Below are positions 34,358 through 42,591 of a stretch of 42,591 nt of DNA, piece after piece. A program made the position numbers and the translations under genes. Position 1 is the first letter of the stretch. Each line of letters opens with the position of its first letter. The stretch is from the NCBI RefSeq assembly GCF_020667845.1, contig NZ_JAFMPQ010000041.1:1-42591 (forward strand), written 5' to 3'. The stretch is from Cognatishimia sp. F0-27 (lineage in GTDB: Bacteria; Pseudomonadota; Alphaproteobacteria; Rhodobacterales; Rhodobacteraceae). The notes under the pieces were generated by a model that did no database searches, was not told the origin of the DNA, and saw only the letters and a list, made by a program, of their open reading frames with translations.

Positions 34358-34678
34358 TCAGCTGTCGTCGTCGCTTTCCGATGCGACATCGGCGATTTCG
34401 TCCAGAGAAACGTTGTCGTCGTCCTCATCCTCAAGAACATCGTCGTCGTCCAGATCAACATCGACCTCGTCTTCGACCAGATCGTCCTCGGTGGCGTCAA
34501 CGGCCTTGCTCTTGGCGGCCTTGTCTTCGGAGTCGGCGGCGATCATCGATTTCTTGCCGGTGTCGAGGTTGACGACCTCGCCGGTATAGGGGCTCACGAT
34601 CGGGTCGCGGTTCAGGTCATAGAAACGCTTGCCGGTGGTCGGGCAGACGCGTTTCGTGCCCCATTCTTCCTTGGGCAT
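34358..34678 (-). CDS. FYDLN-acid family protein (TIGR02300-like)
   Basis: A 106-residue protein. The N-terminus MPKEEWGTKRVCPTTGKRFY and the following DLNRDPIVSPYTGEVV carry the defining FYDLN motif with a short CPTTG segment. After about residue 50 the sequence becomes extremely acidic, with long Asp/Glu runs (DLDDDDVLEDEDDDN) and ends SESDDDS. The family is nearly confined to alphaproteobacteria; its role is not known. ATG at 34678 has AAGGGGAC upstream. It is divergent from the metallopeptidase and followed by a terminator. Confidence 0.95.
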   Translation of the reverse strand: MPKEEWGTKRVCPTTGKRFYDLNRDPIVSPYTGEVVNLDTGKKSMIAADSEDKAAKSKAVDATEDDLVEDEVDVDLDDDDVLEDEDDDNVSLDEIADVASESDDDS

Positions 34679-34831
34679 GGGATGTCCCCTTCCAGGTCTT
34701 GTCCAGTCTCTTTGGTGGCCCGGGCCAGATTGGCCGGATCGTGTCGTGCGCACTTGGCACAATCCGCGTCCCCTGCCATAACGAACCAAGGCTGTCAAAG
34801 CCTTTGGCAGAAAACTCCGGATCAGGGCGAT

Positions 34832-35524
34832 ATGGGGCAGATCAGGCTTCCGGGCAACCCACCGATTGATGTTTCGCTACGCCGCTCCGCACGGGCGCGG
34901 CGGTTGTCGTTGCGCCTGTCGCAGCTTGACGGGCGCGTGACGCTGACCCTGCCGCGGGCGGTCTCGGAGGCGGAGGGGCTGGCGTTCCTCTCCGACAAGG
35001 AGTCTTGGTTGCGCACGCATCTCGACAAGCGCGCGGCGTCGGTCACCGTGTCGGAGGGCGCGGTGATCCCAGTGGAGGGCCGCGCTTGCCGGGTTGTGTC
35101 GACAGCCGGGCGACGGGTGCGGCTCGAGGGGGATCTGCTGCATGTGCCGGGGCCGATGGGGCCGCGCTTGCAGGGATGGTTGCGCACGCTGGCGCGGGAC
35201 CGGCTGGCCAGCGCGTCGGATCGCTATGCCGCGCGGCTTGGACGTCCTTACAGCAAGCTAACCTTGCGCGATACCCGGTCGCGCTGGGGGTCGTGCACGG
35301 CGGCGGGGGGGCTGATGTATAGCTGGCGGCTCATTCTCGCGCCGCCGGACGTGCTGGATTATGTTGCCGCACACGAGGTTGCGCACCTCGCCGAAATGAA
35401 CCACTCGCCGGCCTTCTGGGCCACGGTTCAGCGCCTCTATGGCGACTGGCAGACCCCGCGCGCATGGCTGCGGCGCGAGGGCGCGGGGCTCCACCGGTAT
35501 CGCTTTGACCTGTCCGACGAATGA
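34832..35524 (+). CDS. YgjP/M48-like metal-dependent peptidase
   Basis: A 230-residue protein of the YgjP (DUF45, SprT-like/M48) family. The zinc motif is VAAHEVAHLAEMNHSPAFW (HExxH plus the downstream histidine), preceded by RDTRSRWGSCTAAGGLMYSW, which is the family signature (SRWGSC), and RLILAPPDVLDYV. The N-terminal half has SLRRSARARRLSLRLSQLDG. ATG at 34832 is chosen with AGGGCG upstream; the frame is open further upstream across the FYDLN gene and is not used. Cytosolic; the protein substrate is unknown. Confidence 0.92.
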   Translation: MGQIRLPGNPPIDVSLRRSARARRLSLRLSQLDGRVTLTLPRAVSEAEGLAFLSDKESWLRTHLDKRAASVTVSEGAVIPVEGRACRVVSTAGRRVRLEGDLLHVPGPMGPRLQGWLRTLARDRLASASDRYAARLGRPYSKLTLRDTRSRWGSCTAAGGLMYSWRLILAPPDVLDYVAAHEVAHLAEMNHSPAFWATVQRLYGDWQTPRAWLRREGAGLHRYRFDLSDE

Positions 35525-35738
35525 AGACGGGGCGGTCGCCGGTCCCGCACCGGCGCGGCCCACATCGTGGCCGGATACAGGCAGCGCGGGCTGGCGCTGC
35601 CGCGTGCCGGAGCGGACAGCCGCGCGGTTTGAGCAGGGTCGTGGCACGATCTGAGGCGCTCGGGATTGGGGAGTCCCGGCCGGGGCCGACGCGCCATTCC
35701 CTCTTGACGGGCTGACGGTTCCGGGCGAACCATCCACG

Positions 35739-36389
35739 ATGCACGCCATACCCCGCATCGCAGAAGCCACACCCTCCGCCCATGACCGGGTGTATCGCGG
35801 ATTGCGCACGCGGATCATGCACGGCCAGATCGAGCCGGGACGCGCACTCACACTGCGGGGCCTTGGCCGGGAATTCGATGTTTCCATGACGCCGGCCCGC
35901 GAAGCGGTGCAGCGGCTCGTGGCCGAAGGGGCCTTGTCGATGTCCAGTTCGGGCCGCGTCTCCACGCCGGAACTGAGCAACGAGCGGATCGAGGAATTGG
36001 CAGCGCTGCGGTCCCTGATCGAGGTGGAGCTGGCCTCAAGAGCCTTGCCGCGGGCGCATATCGCGTTGATCGAGCGGCTTCAGAGCATCAATGCGACGAT
36101 TGCCGATGCGGTCTCCAACCGGGATGCGGTCGGCTACATCCGAACCAATCTCGAATTCCACCGAACGCTCTACCTGCGGGCGCAGGCCCCGGCGATGCTG
36201 GCCATGTGCGAGACGGTGTGGCTTCAACTCGGACCAACCATGCGCACCCTTTACGGGCGTCTGAACCGCACCGAAGCGCCGCAATTCCATCGATTGATCG
36301 TTGCGGCGCTGAAGGCCGGGGACGAGCCGGGGCTGCGCCTTGCCGTGCGCTCGGACGTCACGCAGGGATTGCGGATGCTTGCCAGCTAG
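35739..36389 (+). CDS. GntR-family regulator, FCD type (second)
   Basis: A 216-residue regulator. The HTH has RVYRGLRTRIMHGQIEPGRA and LRGLGREFDVSMTPAREAVQ, then RLVAEGALSM. The FCD domain carries FHRTLYLRAQAPAMLAMCE and HRLIVAALKAGD. Within 25 bases upstream lies GGTTC-CGGGC-GAACC (35717-35731), a short inverted repeat that may be an autoregulatory operator. No clear ribosome site. It is followed by about 570 bases without a gene, so its target is not evident. Confidence 0.9.
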   Translation: MHAIPRIAEATPSAHDRVYRGLRTRIMHGQIEPGRALTLRGLGREFDVSMTPAREAVQRLVAEGALSMSSSGRVSTPELSNERIEELAALRSLIEVELASRALPRAHIALIERLQSINATIADAVSNRDAVGYIRTNLEFHRTLYLRAQAPAMLAMCETVWLQLGPTMRTLYGRLNRTEAPQFHRLIVAALKAGDEPGLRLAVRSDVTQGLRMLAS

Positions 36390-36958
36390 GGCGTGCGCCG
36401 TCGAACGGGTCTGATGGTCAGGGGACCGCGCGGAACCGGCGTTGACACGGAGCTTTGGGGTCCGGTGTCGCGTCGATCTGATGATGCGCTGAGACCATGG
36501 ATGCTGCCCGCTGGGGCGCTGCCGCAGCTGATCGGTGCGCTGGGCTCCTTTTGCCCCTCCCCAAGAAGCTGGTCAGAGGTGTTTGGTGTCCGAGGTGGGT
36601 GGAGTCGTGTTGCCCCGTGTGCGGGTCGCGGATCACAGCGGTGCGGCGGGGCGCAAAACGGCGCGCAACCGGTGCGTTACGCGGTCGACATCGCGCGCGC
36701 CAGGCGACCGTTCACGGGCTGGCGCTTTTACAGAGGCCAAAGCAGGACTGCCGCCCTCCGATCGTCTCGGTGCGGCTTGGCCGGTTGTCGGGCAAGTGGT
36801 TTGCCGTTGGCACGCCCGCCGGTTAGCCCGGCGAGCCCTCCACCACACCTCTCCGGTCATTGAGGGACACGAAGAACACGGCGTCAGGGCGCGACCGGCC
36901 CCCTCCGGACGCGCACCGCGACATAGCGAAGGCCGGCACAGTGCTCAGGCGGAGAAAC
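36390..36958. other. Gene-free stretch after the second GntR gene
   Basis: About 570 bases with overlapping frames, one of which includes CCPVCGSRITAVRRGAKRRA, a zinc-finger-like fragment, but none has a ribosome site or a family I can name. It may be decayed coding sequence. No RNA gene seen. Confidence 0.45.
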
Positions 36959-37369
36959 TCAGGCCGTTGCGGCGCCCAGAGCGGTGTTCATCAACTCGGT
37001 GATGGTGGCCTTGCCGGTTTGCGCAACGATGCGACCGAGTTCCTGATCGCCCTTCAGAACGACAAGTGTCGAGCGGCGCGGAATCCGCAAGCTCTTGACC
37101 AGATCGGAGCGGCCATACTGGTCCCAGTCGACGTCGATGAACGTGATCGCCTGTTCGTAGGCCGGATTTTCCGCCTTGAGCGCATTGAGGACGCGTTCCT
37201 GTGCGGCGCAGGTGGAACACCAGCTGGCCTTGAATTCGAGGAACACGGTGTCGCCGGCAGCGAGACGCTCCTGCACCAGACCGGGTTTGTAGGCGAGCGG
37301 CGCAGCCAAAGCGACGCGCGGCAGGGCAAGGCTCGCGCCCGCAAGGGCGAGGAAGTGTCGACGATCCAT
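36959..37369 (-). CDS. Exported thioredoxin-fold protein
   Basis: A 136-residue periplasmic thioredoxin-like protein. The N-terminus MDRRHFLALAGASLALPRVA followed by LAAP is a signal peptide with a twin-arginine-like DRRHFLAL motif. The redox site FLEFKASWCSTCAAQERVL has CSTC, close to the DsbD-gamma pattern, and SLRIPRRSTLVVLKG holds the cis-proline. It lies 14 bases downstream of the ccdA-like gene, so CcdA is likely to pass electrons from the cytoplasm to this protein, which then reduces periplasmic partners such as apocytochromes or sulfur-handling enzymes. The partner is unknown. Confidence 0.88.
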   Translation of the reverse strand: MDRRHFLALAGASLALPRVALAAPLAYKPGLVQERLAAGDTVFLEFKASWCSTCAAQERVLNALKAENPAYEQAITFIDVDWDQYGRSDLVKSLRIPRRSTLVVLKGDQELGRIVAQTGKATITELMNTALGAATA

Positions 37370-37383
37370 GGACTATCTCCTTT

Positions 37384-38097
37384 TCAAAGTGCGACGGAAA
37401 GATCGATGAGCCAGGCGGGGAAAACGCCGATCATCCAGGCTTCGATCATGTGGTGTATGTTGAACAGGATCCCGACGCCGACCGCGATAAACACGCCGCC
37501 AAGGATCGGGCGGGCGGATCCCGCCATCCGGCGGAGGGCCGCGTTCCAGCGCCCGGTTGCGCCGCGCGTGGCATAGGCAAGGCCGAGAATGAGCGTCGAG
37601 ACACCGAGCGCGAAGGCGGTCATGATCGCACCGGCCCAACCGAGGCTCTGACCGGTGGACGCCAGCGCGATGGCACCGCCCAGCGTTGGACCGATGCAAG
37701 GGCTCCAGACTGCGCCCAGCAGGGCTCCAGCTGCAAATTGCCCACCGAGGCCAGTTCGATCCACCCGATCGATCCCGGCATCGGCCCGCGCGGACAGACC
37801 AGCCGTGGCGCCTTCGAGAATGGCACCCGCCCGCGGGACCAGAAGCGCGAGACCGAAACCAACCATGACAAAGGCGCCGATCCGGGAAAGCATGTCGACG
37901 TCGAGGCCGATGAGGTGGCCAAATGCCGTCACCAGAAGACCGAGGGTGACAAAAGACGCCGACAGACCGGCCGCCATGGCGAGCGGGCCGAACCGGTCTG
38001 CCTGAAGCGCACTGGCGACAACGATCGGCAGCACCGGCACAACACAAGGGTTGATCAGCGTCAGAAGCCCCGCGCCATATGCAAACAGCAATTCCAT
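37384..38097 (-). CDS. CcdA/DsbD-type membrane electron-transfer protein
   Basis: A 237-residue protein with six membrane helices, the CcdA form of the DsbD transmembrane domain. The two redox cysteines are in LTLINPCVVPVLPIVVASAL and GAVWSPCIGPTLGGAIALA, in equivalent places of the two half-repeats. The last helix ends near IGVFPAWLIDLSVAL. ATG at 38097 is chosen from the family start; 13 codons upstream are open but polar. Operon with the exported thioredoxin-like gene. It moves reducing equivalents across the inner membrane for cytochrome c maturation or another oxidised periplasmic target. Confidence 0.9.
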   Translation of the reverse strand: MELLFAYGAGLLTLINPCVVPVLPIVVASALQADRFGPLAMAAGLSASFVTLGLLVTAFGHLIGLDVDMLSRIGAFVMVGFGLALLVPRAGAILEGATAGLSARADAGIDRVDRTGLGGQFAAGALLGAVWSPCIGPTLGGAIALASTGQSLGWAGAIMTAFALGVSTLILGLAYATRGATGRWNAALRRMAGSARPILGGVFIAVGVGILFNIHHMIEAWMIGVFPAWLIDLSVAL

Positions 38098-38570
38098 GAC
38101 GCGGTGATTGCCCGTGTGCGGTTTGCTGTCACGCAACGATCTTCTGACGGGGCCTCACATGGTTGTCAGTTCGCTGACACAAAGGCAAAGCGCGTCCCGG
38201 ATGAAAGCGCGACAGCGGGCGCCAGGACACGCGCCCGACCCATGCGCGCGATGGTGTGGGAAGGGCACGCCGCGCGCGAGCGGGAGTGACCGCGGCACGG
38301 GGGCCGGCGGGTCCGCTGTGGCGCAGGATGGGCGGCTTCGCGAAGAGGTGCCGCATGAGCCGGGTGCCCGGATCGCTCGGGCGCAAAAGCGGTCCGCCCC
38401 CTGATCGCAACATGGCGCTGCCATGAGGACAAGCGAAAACCGGAGCAGATGGGACATCCGCTCCGGCGTGATGGTGAGCCCTTGCAGAGCCTTCACCTGC
38501 TTTTCGGTGCGTTCGAAACGCCAACCGGACGGGCCGCAACTGGTATGCTGCGCCCCGCCAGTGTCACGCG
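38098..38570. other. Gap between phoX and the ccdA-like gene
   Basis: About 470 bases. A minus-strand frame continues from just after the phoX stop, with WRFERTEKQVKALQGLTI and MSHLLRFSLVLMAAPCCDQG, before turning into compositionally biased sequence; it has no ribosome site and no plausible start, so I do not call a gene. Nothing else recognised. Confidence 0.4.
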
Positions 38571-40478
38571 TCAGCCGACAAGGCCGTTATCGCTGCGCTT
38601 GACGGTGATGATCGCCGAGCGCGGCAGACCGTTGCCGTCGGGCCAGGAGCCGCCCGGGTGCTGGATGCCGACAAACATCGTGCGGCGGTCCGCCGACCAT
38701 GTCAGGCCCGTAACTTCGGAGCCTTTCGGGCCGGTCAGGAAGCGCGCAATCTCGCCCGTCACGGGGTCGCCCACCAGCATCTGGTTGTTTCCCATGCCCG
38801 CGAAGTCTTCTTCGTTGCCGTCATCGCCGTCGGTCTGGATCCAGAGCAGGCCGGTGCTGTCAAACGCCATCCCGTCGGGTGAGTTGAACATGTTGCCCGG
38901 CGTGATGTTGTCCGACCCGCCATAGGCGTTGTTGTAGACGGTCGGGTTGCCCGCCATGACGTAGAGATCCCAGTCGAACGTATCGGACGCGTGATCGTCG
39001 TCATGCGGACGCCAGCGCACGATCTGGCCATAGTGGTTCGTCTCGCGCGGGTTGGGGCCGTTGACGGATGTGTCGTCGCCGCCCGCGTTGGGTTTGACGC
39101 CCCGGTTGCGGTTGTTTGTCAGGCAGCAATAGCCCTCGACCGCGTGCGGATTGGTGGCGATCCATTCAGGGCGATCCATCGTCGTGGCACCGACCGCCGA
39201 ACCCGCCTTGCGCGCAAAGCTCAGCACTTCGGCAAGCGAGGCCATGCCGGTTGTTTCCGGTGTCAGCGCCTTCCATATCCCGGTCTGATCGTCATTGAAG
39301 ACCGCGGCATAGAGCGTGCCGTCATCGAGCAGGCCTTCGGTCGAACCGCCGGGCGTGTAGGTGCCGTTGGAGACGAACTTGTAGAGGAATTCGCCGCGCT
39401 CGTCGTCGCCCATATAGACCACCACGCGACCGTCTGCGGCCAGAACCACCTCGGCATTCTCGTGCTTGAAGCGGCCCAGACCGGTGTGCTTGACCGGGGT
39501 GCTGTCGGGTTGGGTCGGGTCGATCTCGACAACCCAGCCTGCGCGATGCGGCTCGTTGGGGTTCTTGGAGGTGTCGAAACGCGGATCCCACTTGTGGTAG
39601 TCATAGCCCCAGCCATCGGTGCCGATGCCATAGCGTTCGAAACCTGCCTGCACCATCTCGTCATAGCTGGCATCGGCGTTGGTGGAGCCGAAATAGCCGT
39701 TGAAGTTCTCTTCGCAGGTCAGGTAGGTGCCCCACGGCGTCTTGCCCGAGCCGCAATTGTTCATCGTGCCGAGCGACAGCGTGCCGGTGGGGTCCGCGTC
39801 GGTCTTGAGCAGATCATGCCCGGCGGCCGGCCCCGCGATGGCCATTTCGCTGTTGTGGTGAATGCGCCGGTTGAAGGGGCTGTCGATCACGACGGACCAG
39901 CCGTCTTCGCCTTCGGCCACTTCCATCACGGTCACGCCCTGAAGATTCTGCAGCCGCGTCACGTCACCCGCATCCGCAGGGGTGCCTTCGTTGGCGGCGG
40001 GCATGTTGATCTTGCGGTTGGTGTATTCGTGGTTGACCGCGATCAGTTGCTTGCCGCGATAGATGAAGCTCTCCATCCCGTCGGTGTTCTCGCCGAACAC
40101 GCGGTCGGAGCCTTCGACCGGGCCGCCCTCTGACACGTCGTATCCGTTGGCATCGGAGAACAGCGGGTCGCCCCAGCGCGTCAGCACCTTCCACTCGTAA
40201 CCGTCCGGTACATGCACGTCGAAATCCGTCGCGATGTCGATCGGCGTGAAGGCAAAGCGGTTGCCCATGGCGGCGGATTGCGCTTGCGCGGACGAGGACC
40301 CGAGCAGCCCAGTGCCCATGACCGCCGCGCCGGACCCGAAGGCGAGAACGCCGCCCAGAAACCCGCGGCGCGAGATGGCGCGCTCGACAACCGCGTCGAA
40401 CTCGTTGTCTTCGGAGCGCGGAAAATTCAGCTCGTCCCAATCGTCGGCGCTGATGTCTGTGTGATCGATGTCTTTCAT
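38571..40478 (-). CDS. phoX: PhoX-family alkaline phosphatase (Tat-exported)
   Basis: A 635-residue PhoX (DUF839) phosphatase, which releases phosphate from organic esters in the periplasm or outside, using calcium and iron. The N-terminal Tat signal is after a long acidic lead: AISRRGFLGGVLAFGSGAAV, with cleavage near SAQAQ. Family blocks are present: GMESFIYRGKQLIAVNHEYT, NCGSGKTPWGTYLTCEENFN, HAVEGYCCLTNNRNRGV, NPRETNHYGQIVRWRP and ADRRTMFVGIQHPGGSWPDG. ATG at 40478 has GGGGGAT upstream. A candidate PHO box lies about 80-95 bases upstream, consistent with phosphate-starvation control. No pho regulator gene is in view. Confidence 0.95.
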   Translation of the reverse strand: MKDIDHTDISADDWDELNFPRSEDNEFDAVVERAISRRGFLGGVLAFGSGAAVMGTGLLGSSSAQAQSAAMGNRFAFTPIDIATDFDVHVPDGYEWKVLTRWGDPLFSDANGYDVSEGGPVEGSDRVFGENTDGMESFIYRGKQLIAVNHEYTNRKINMPAANEGTPADAGDVTRLQNLQGVTVMEVAEGEDGWSVVIDSPFNRRIHHNSEMAIAGPAAGHDLLKTDADPTGTLSLGTMNNCGSGKTPWGTYLTCEENFNGYFGSTNADASYDEMVQAGFERYGIGTDGWGYDYHKWDPRFDTSKNPNEPHRAGWVVEIDPTQPDSTPVKHTGLGRFKHENAEVVLAADGRVVVYMGDDERGEFLYKFVSNGTYTPGGSTEGLLDDGTLYAAVFNDDQTGIWKALTPETTGMASLAEVLSFARKAGSAVGATTMDRPEWIATNPHAVEGYCCLTNNRNRGVKPNAGGDDTSVNGPNPRETNHYGQIVRWRPHDDDHASDTFDWDLYVMAGNPTVYNNAYGGSDNITPGNMFNSPDGMAFDSTGLLWIQTDGDDGNEEDFAGMGNNQMLVGDPVTGEIARFLTGPKGSEVTGLTWSADRRTMFVGIQHPGGSWPDGNGLPRSAIITVKRSDNGLVG

Positions 40479-40556
40479 GGTGATCCCCCTGTCGGATTCG
40501 CATTCGGCAATGCCGACCCTGTGGCCGGCCTGCTGTCTGGCGAATAATGGCGCCGC

Positions 40557-40574
40557 GTTTCAGCTGCATGACAG
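40557..40574 (-). promoter_or_regulatory. Candidate PHO box upstream of phoX
   Basis: On the minus strand CTGTCAT-GCAG-CTGAAAC lies about 80-95 bases before the phoX start. The first half matches the PhoB half-site CTGTCAT exactly; the second matches four of seven bases. CATTAT follows about seven bases later as a possible -10. Confidence 0.5.
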
Positions 40575-40681
40575 TAGAGTAACACAATTATGACGCGAGT
40601 TGGCGCCGTGCGCGGCGTTCCGCCGGGCACCCATCTGGGCCATGGCCGGGAGGCGCGGCGGAACGTCGTGCGATCCGGAGC

Positions 40682-41356
40682 TTACGCGCAGGAGCGGTTT
40701 CGAAAACGGCTCTCCATCACCGCGTCAAACTGGTGACGCAGGGCAACGTCAAGGTCGTCCATCGTGACGGGCAGTCCCAGATCCACAAGCGAGGTGACGC
40801 CGAAATCGGTGATCCCGCAGGGCACGATACCGTCGAAATGGCTCAGATCGGGTTCCACGTTGATGGAGATGCCATGAAAGCTGACCCACTTGCGCAGCCG
40901 GATGCCGATTGCCGCGATCTTGTCTTCGGCCATGCGCCCGTCGGGCAGGGCAGGGCGGTCCGGGCGTTCGATCCAGACGCCGACGCGGCCGTCGCGAATG
41001 TGACCGGTCAAGCCGAATTCGCCCAGCGTGGCGATCACCCAGGCTTCGAGATCGCGGACGAAACAGCGCACGTCGCGCCCGCGTTTTGCAACGTCGAGCA
41101 TGACATAGACCACGCGCTGGCCCGGCCCGTGATAGGTATATTGTCCACCGCGCCGGGTCTCGAAAACCGGAAAGCGGTCCGGCTCGCGCAGATCCTCGCG
41201 GCGCGCGGAGGTGCCGGCGGTGTAAAGCGGCGGATGTTCAAGAAGCCAAACGCATTCATCCGCGTCGCCGGCTGCGATGGCCGCGGCGCGATTTTCCATG
41301 AATTGGAGGGCGTCTTCGTAGCTGGTCAACCCGTCTGAAATTTTCCATTCCACCAT
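40682..41356 (-). CDS. lipB: Lipoyl(octanoyl) transferase
   Basis: A 224-residue LipB that moves octanoyl groups from acyl carrier protein to lipoyl domains, the first step of lipoate assembly on 2-oxoacid dehydrogenases and the glycine cleavage H protein. It has [40 protein letters not shown] (G-x-YTYHGPGQ signature), the conserved lysine K146 in [19 protein letters not shown] and nucleophile C180 in [17 protein letters not shown] at 41356 has GGAAGACC upstream; earlier in-frame codons are not used. lipA is not adjacent. Confidence 0.97.
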   Translation of the reverse strand: MVEWKISDGLTSYEDALQFMENRAAAIAAGDADECVWLLEHPPLYTAGTSARREDLREPDRFPVFETRRGGQYTYHGPGQRVVYVMLDVAKRGRDVRCFVRDLEAWVIATLGEFGLTGHIRDGRVGVWIERPDRPALPDGRMAEDKIAAIGIRLRKWVSFHGISINVEPDLSHFDGIVPCGITDFGVTSLVDLGLPVTMDDLDVALRHQFDAVMESRFRNRSCA

Positions 41357-41931
41357 GGTCTTCCGGGCCTGTGCCCGTCTCCCTGATTGTCGCGCAGGCG
41401 CGGTTTTGCGCGGCCTTGGCCGCAATAAGGGCCGAGCGGTTTTGCAGGACACAAGGAGGCAGCCGCTGTGCCCCGGGGCGGATCCTTGCAGCCCGCATCC
41501 CTGTTCTGAGTCATTATCTGGCGGGATGGCATGGGGCGCCTTGCTTGTCCAGCGCGGGGGCCGCTTGTGAAGTGTGTCGAAGGCCGTGTGGTCACGCAAG
41601 CGTTGGGCGCATCGGCCCACTGTCGGAATGATACAGCGCCGGGGACAGACCGAGACGGGCGCTCTGCGCGCCGCTGATTCCGCCAGAGCGCCATCACAGC
41701 CGGGTGCCTCAGGCCCTTCGCGGCCTGCACGGAGTGACAGGCTGCGCTGCGTTAGGGTTGCGACTGACAGGGCGCGCGGCGGCGGGGGCCGGAAAGCGAG
41801 GAATTTCAGGCCGTTCGCGCTCGCGATGTGGCCTGAGCCCGGCGGGCTTCAGGGGAATGCAAAATCGGTGCTTTTTTCCTCTTCACATCCGCTGCGCGCT
41901 TATGTAGAGACGCCCCACCAAGCCTGACAGT
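41357..41931. other. Gene-poor gap between lipB and tRNA-Leu
   Basis: About 575 bases with overlapping Arg/Pro-rich frames on both strands, none supported. Near its right end TTCACA (41882-41887), a 17-base spacer and TAGAGA (41905-41910) form a weak promoter candidate for the tRNA about 21 bases downstream. Nothing else recognised. Confidence 0.45.
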
Positions 41932-42018
41932 GCGGTCGTGGCGGAATTGGTAGACGCGCAGCGTTGAGGTCGCTGTGGGGTAACTCCCGTGGAAGTTCGA
42001 GTCTTCTCGACCGCACCA
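41932..42018 (+). tRNA. tRNA-Leu(GAG)
   Basis: An 87-base class II tRNA: acceptor GCGGTCG/CGACCGC, D arm with GGCGGAATTGGTAGACGC, anticodon stem CAGCG/CGCTG around loop TTGAGGT (anticodon GAG), a variable arm near TGGGGTAACTCCCG, T arm with AGTTCGAGTCT, and encoded CCA. Confidence 0.97.
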
Positions 42019-42512
42019 TCACTCTCCCGATCATGAAGCGAAGCGAATTCGGTATTCATCACCGAGAGCGAGAGTGCTGTGATACATTCGATGCTCTGAC
42101 CGTCGTTCAGGCACTAGTGCTGCAACCGTTTTGCACCAAATCACGGTGTAGAAGCCTATGGGCGCCTCATTAGGCAAGCCTTGTCCCGAGACCGGGATGA
42201 AGCCGAAGCCTATGCAAAACGTCCGAGTGACGGTGTTGCAGGATCATGGAGCGGTGCATCATTCGTTATTTCACGACTGTGAGCCCTGACCTCAGCGCGT
42301 CGCATGCGAGTCACTTTGCGGATTCGGGGGCAAATTGACACGCAACGCTTGCCAGCGTGAAAGACCGGAGCGCCAGTGACGCAAAGCAGCCGATTTGGAA
42401 GCGCGTGTGCCATTCCCGCGCTGCGCACTCTTCCCGCCCGCCATATTTTCCGGCACCCGGCCTCTGTTTCCGCTGCCGGTGCTGCGGTTTTCAGGTTTAG
42501 CAACTGTATTTC
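42019..42512. other. Gene-poor DNA between tRNA-Leu and the IS110 element
   Basis: About 490 bases of somewhat lower GC content. GAAGCCTATG occurs twice (near 42150 and 42205). Short frames are present, without ribosome sites or family motifs. It probably holds island-edge or IS-flanking DNA, including the non-coding end of the IS. Confidence 0.4.
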
Positions 42513-42528
42513 TCAGACAGTCTGAGAA
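42510..42528. repeat. Perfect palindrome at the transposase stop
   Basis: TTCTCAGAC-A-GTCTGAGAA, two 9-bp arms around a single base, overlaps the transposase stop codon. It could be a transcription stop or a folded element near the IS end. Confidence 0.65.
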
Positions 42529-42591
42529 GTCCATTTTTGTCCTGACTTGACGAGGGCATTTGCGATTGTGGTGAGTTTTCGAGCGACGGCT
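42513..42591 (-). CDS. IS110-family transposase, C-terminal end (partial)
   Basis: Only the last 25 codons lie in the window: AVARKLTTIANALVKSGQKW then TSQTV and TGA. The ARKL..IAN.L...G..W pattern is the usual C-terminal end of IS110-family (DEDD/serine) transposases. The rest of the gene lies beyond 42591. Partial at its 5' end. Confidence 0.65.
   Translation of the reverse strand, partial: AVARKLTTIANALVKSGQKWTSQTV

Noticed and set aside
38155-38496. Minus frame with a hydrophobic segment after phoX
   Set aside because: Begins plausibly but has no start signal and becomes biased sequence after about 40 residues; left as an uncalled remnant.
41964-42173. 69-codon + frame starting inside tRNA-Leu
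   Set aside because: Starts within the tRNA gene and has no recognisable domain or ribosome site.

Overview
The window looks like a chromosomal segment of an alphaproteobacterium, most likely a Rhodobacteraceae/Roseobacter-group marine bacterium. The reasons are the high GC content, a class I ilvC with two divergent Lrp/AsnC regulators, aa3 oxidase ctaD with an FnrL-like site, a FYDLN-acid protein (an alphaproteobacterial family), a non-pyrrolysine MttB homologue beside a dimethylglycine-dehydrogenase-like flavoprotein, tartrate/D-malate dehydrogenases, a long RTX protein and a Tat-exported PhoX. All calls are from reading the sequence; no database search was run.

Layout. 1-8.2 kb: DMT-family exporter, a 25-residue membrane peptide, ilvC, two overlapping Lrp regulators, a class V aminotransferase, a UbiH-family hydroxylase preceded by a small membrane protein, a HAD nucleotidase and a GntR/FCD regulator. 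8.6-14.9 kb: a glycosyltransferase with an MshEN-like N-terminus, carA, a YqeY protein, then a compact GST - DUF2244 - glycosyltransferase-like operon. 15.0-17.8 kb: ctaD with a structured leader and an FNR-type box, then a small basic protein. 18-24 kb: ASCH protein, then divergent MttB-like methyltransferase and FAD/GcvT oxidoreductase genes that probably form a methylamine/betaine demethylation module, then rsgA. 24.1-24.4 kb: a 72-bp tandem repeat. 24.8-30.2 kb: haloacetate-dehalogenase-like hydrolase and two tartrate-dehydrogenase paralogues with a divergent LysR regulator, then an aldo/keto reductase. 30.7-33.9 kb: large RTX protein, integrase remnant and tRNA-Ala(GGC), the signature of a decayed tRNA-targeted island edge. 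34.3-41.4 kb: FYDLN protein, YgjP-like metallopeptidase, a second GntR regulator, a Trx + CcdA redox pair, PhoX with a candidate PHO box, lipB. 41.9-42.6 kb: tRNA-Leu(GAG), gene-poor DNA and the 3' end of an IS110-family transposase running off the window.

No wholly new multi-gene system is obvious. The most unusual features are: the divergent MttB-like/DMGDH-like pair with a perfect palindrome between them and a decayed duplicate of the methyltransferase 3' end; the 72-bp coding-phase tandem repeat abutting rsgA with an ATGA overlap; the 11-bp phased ATGCAC array; the 25-residue membrane peptide with its own terminator; and the integrase remnant at tRNA-Ala next to the RTX gene.
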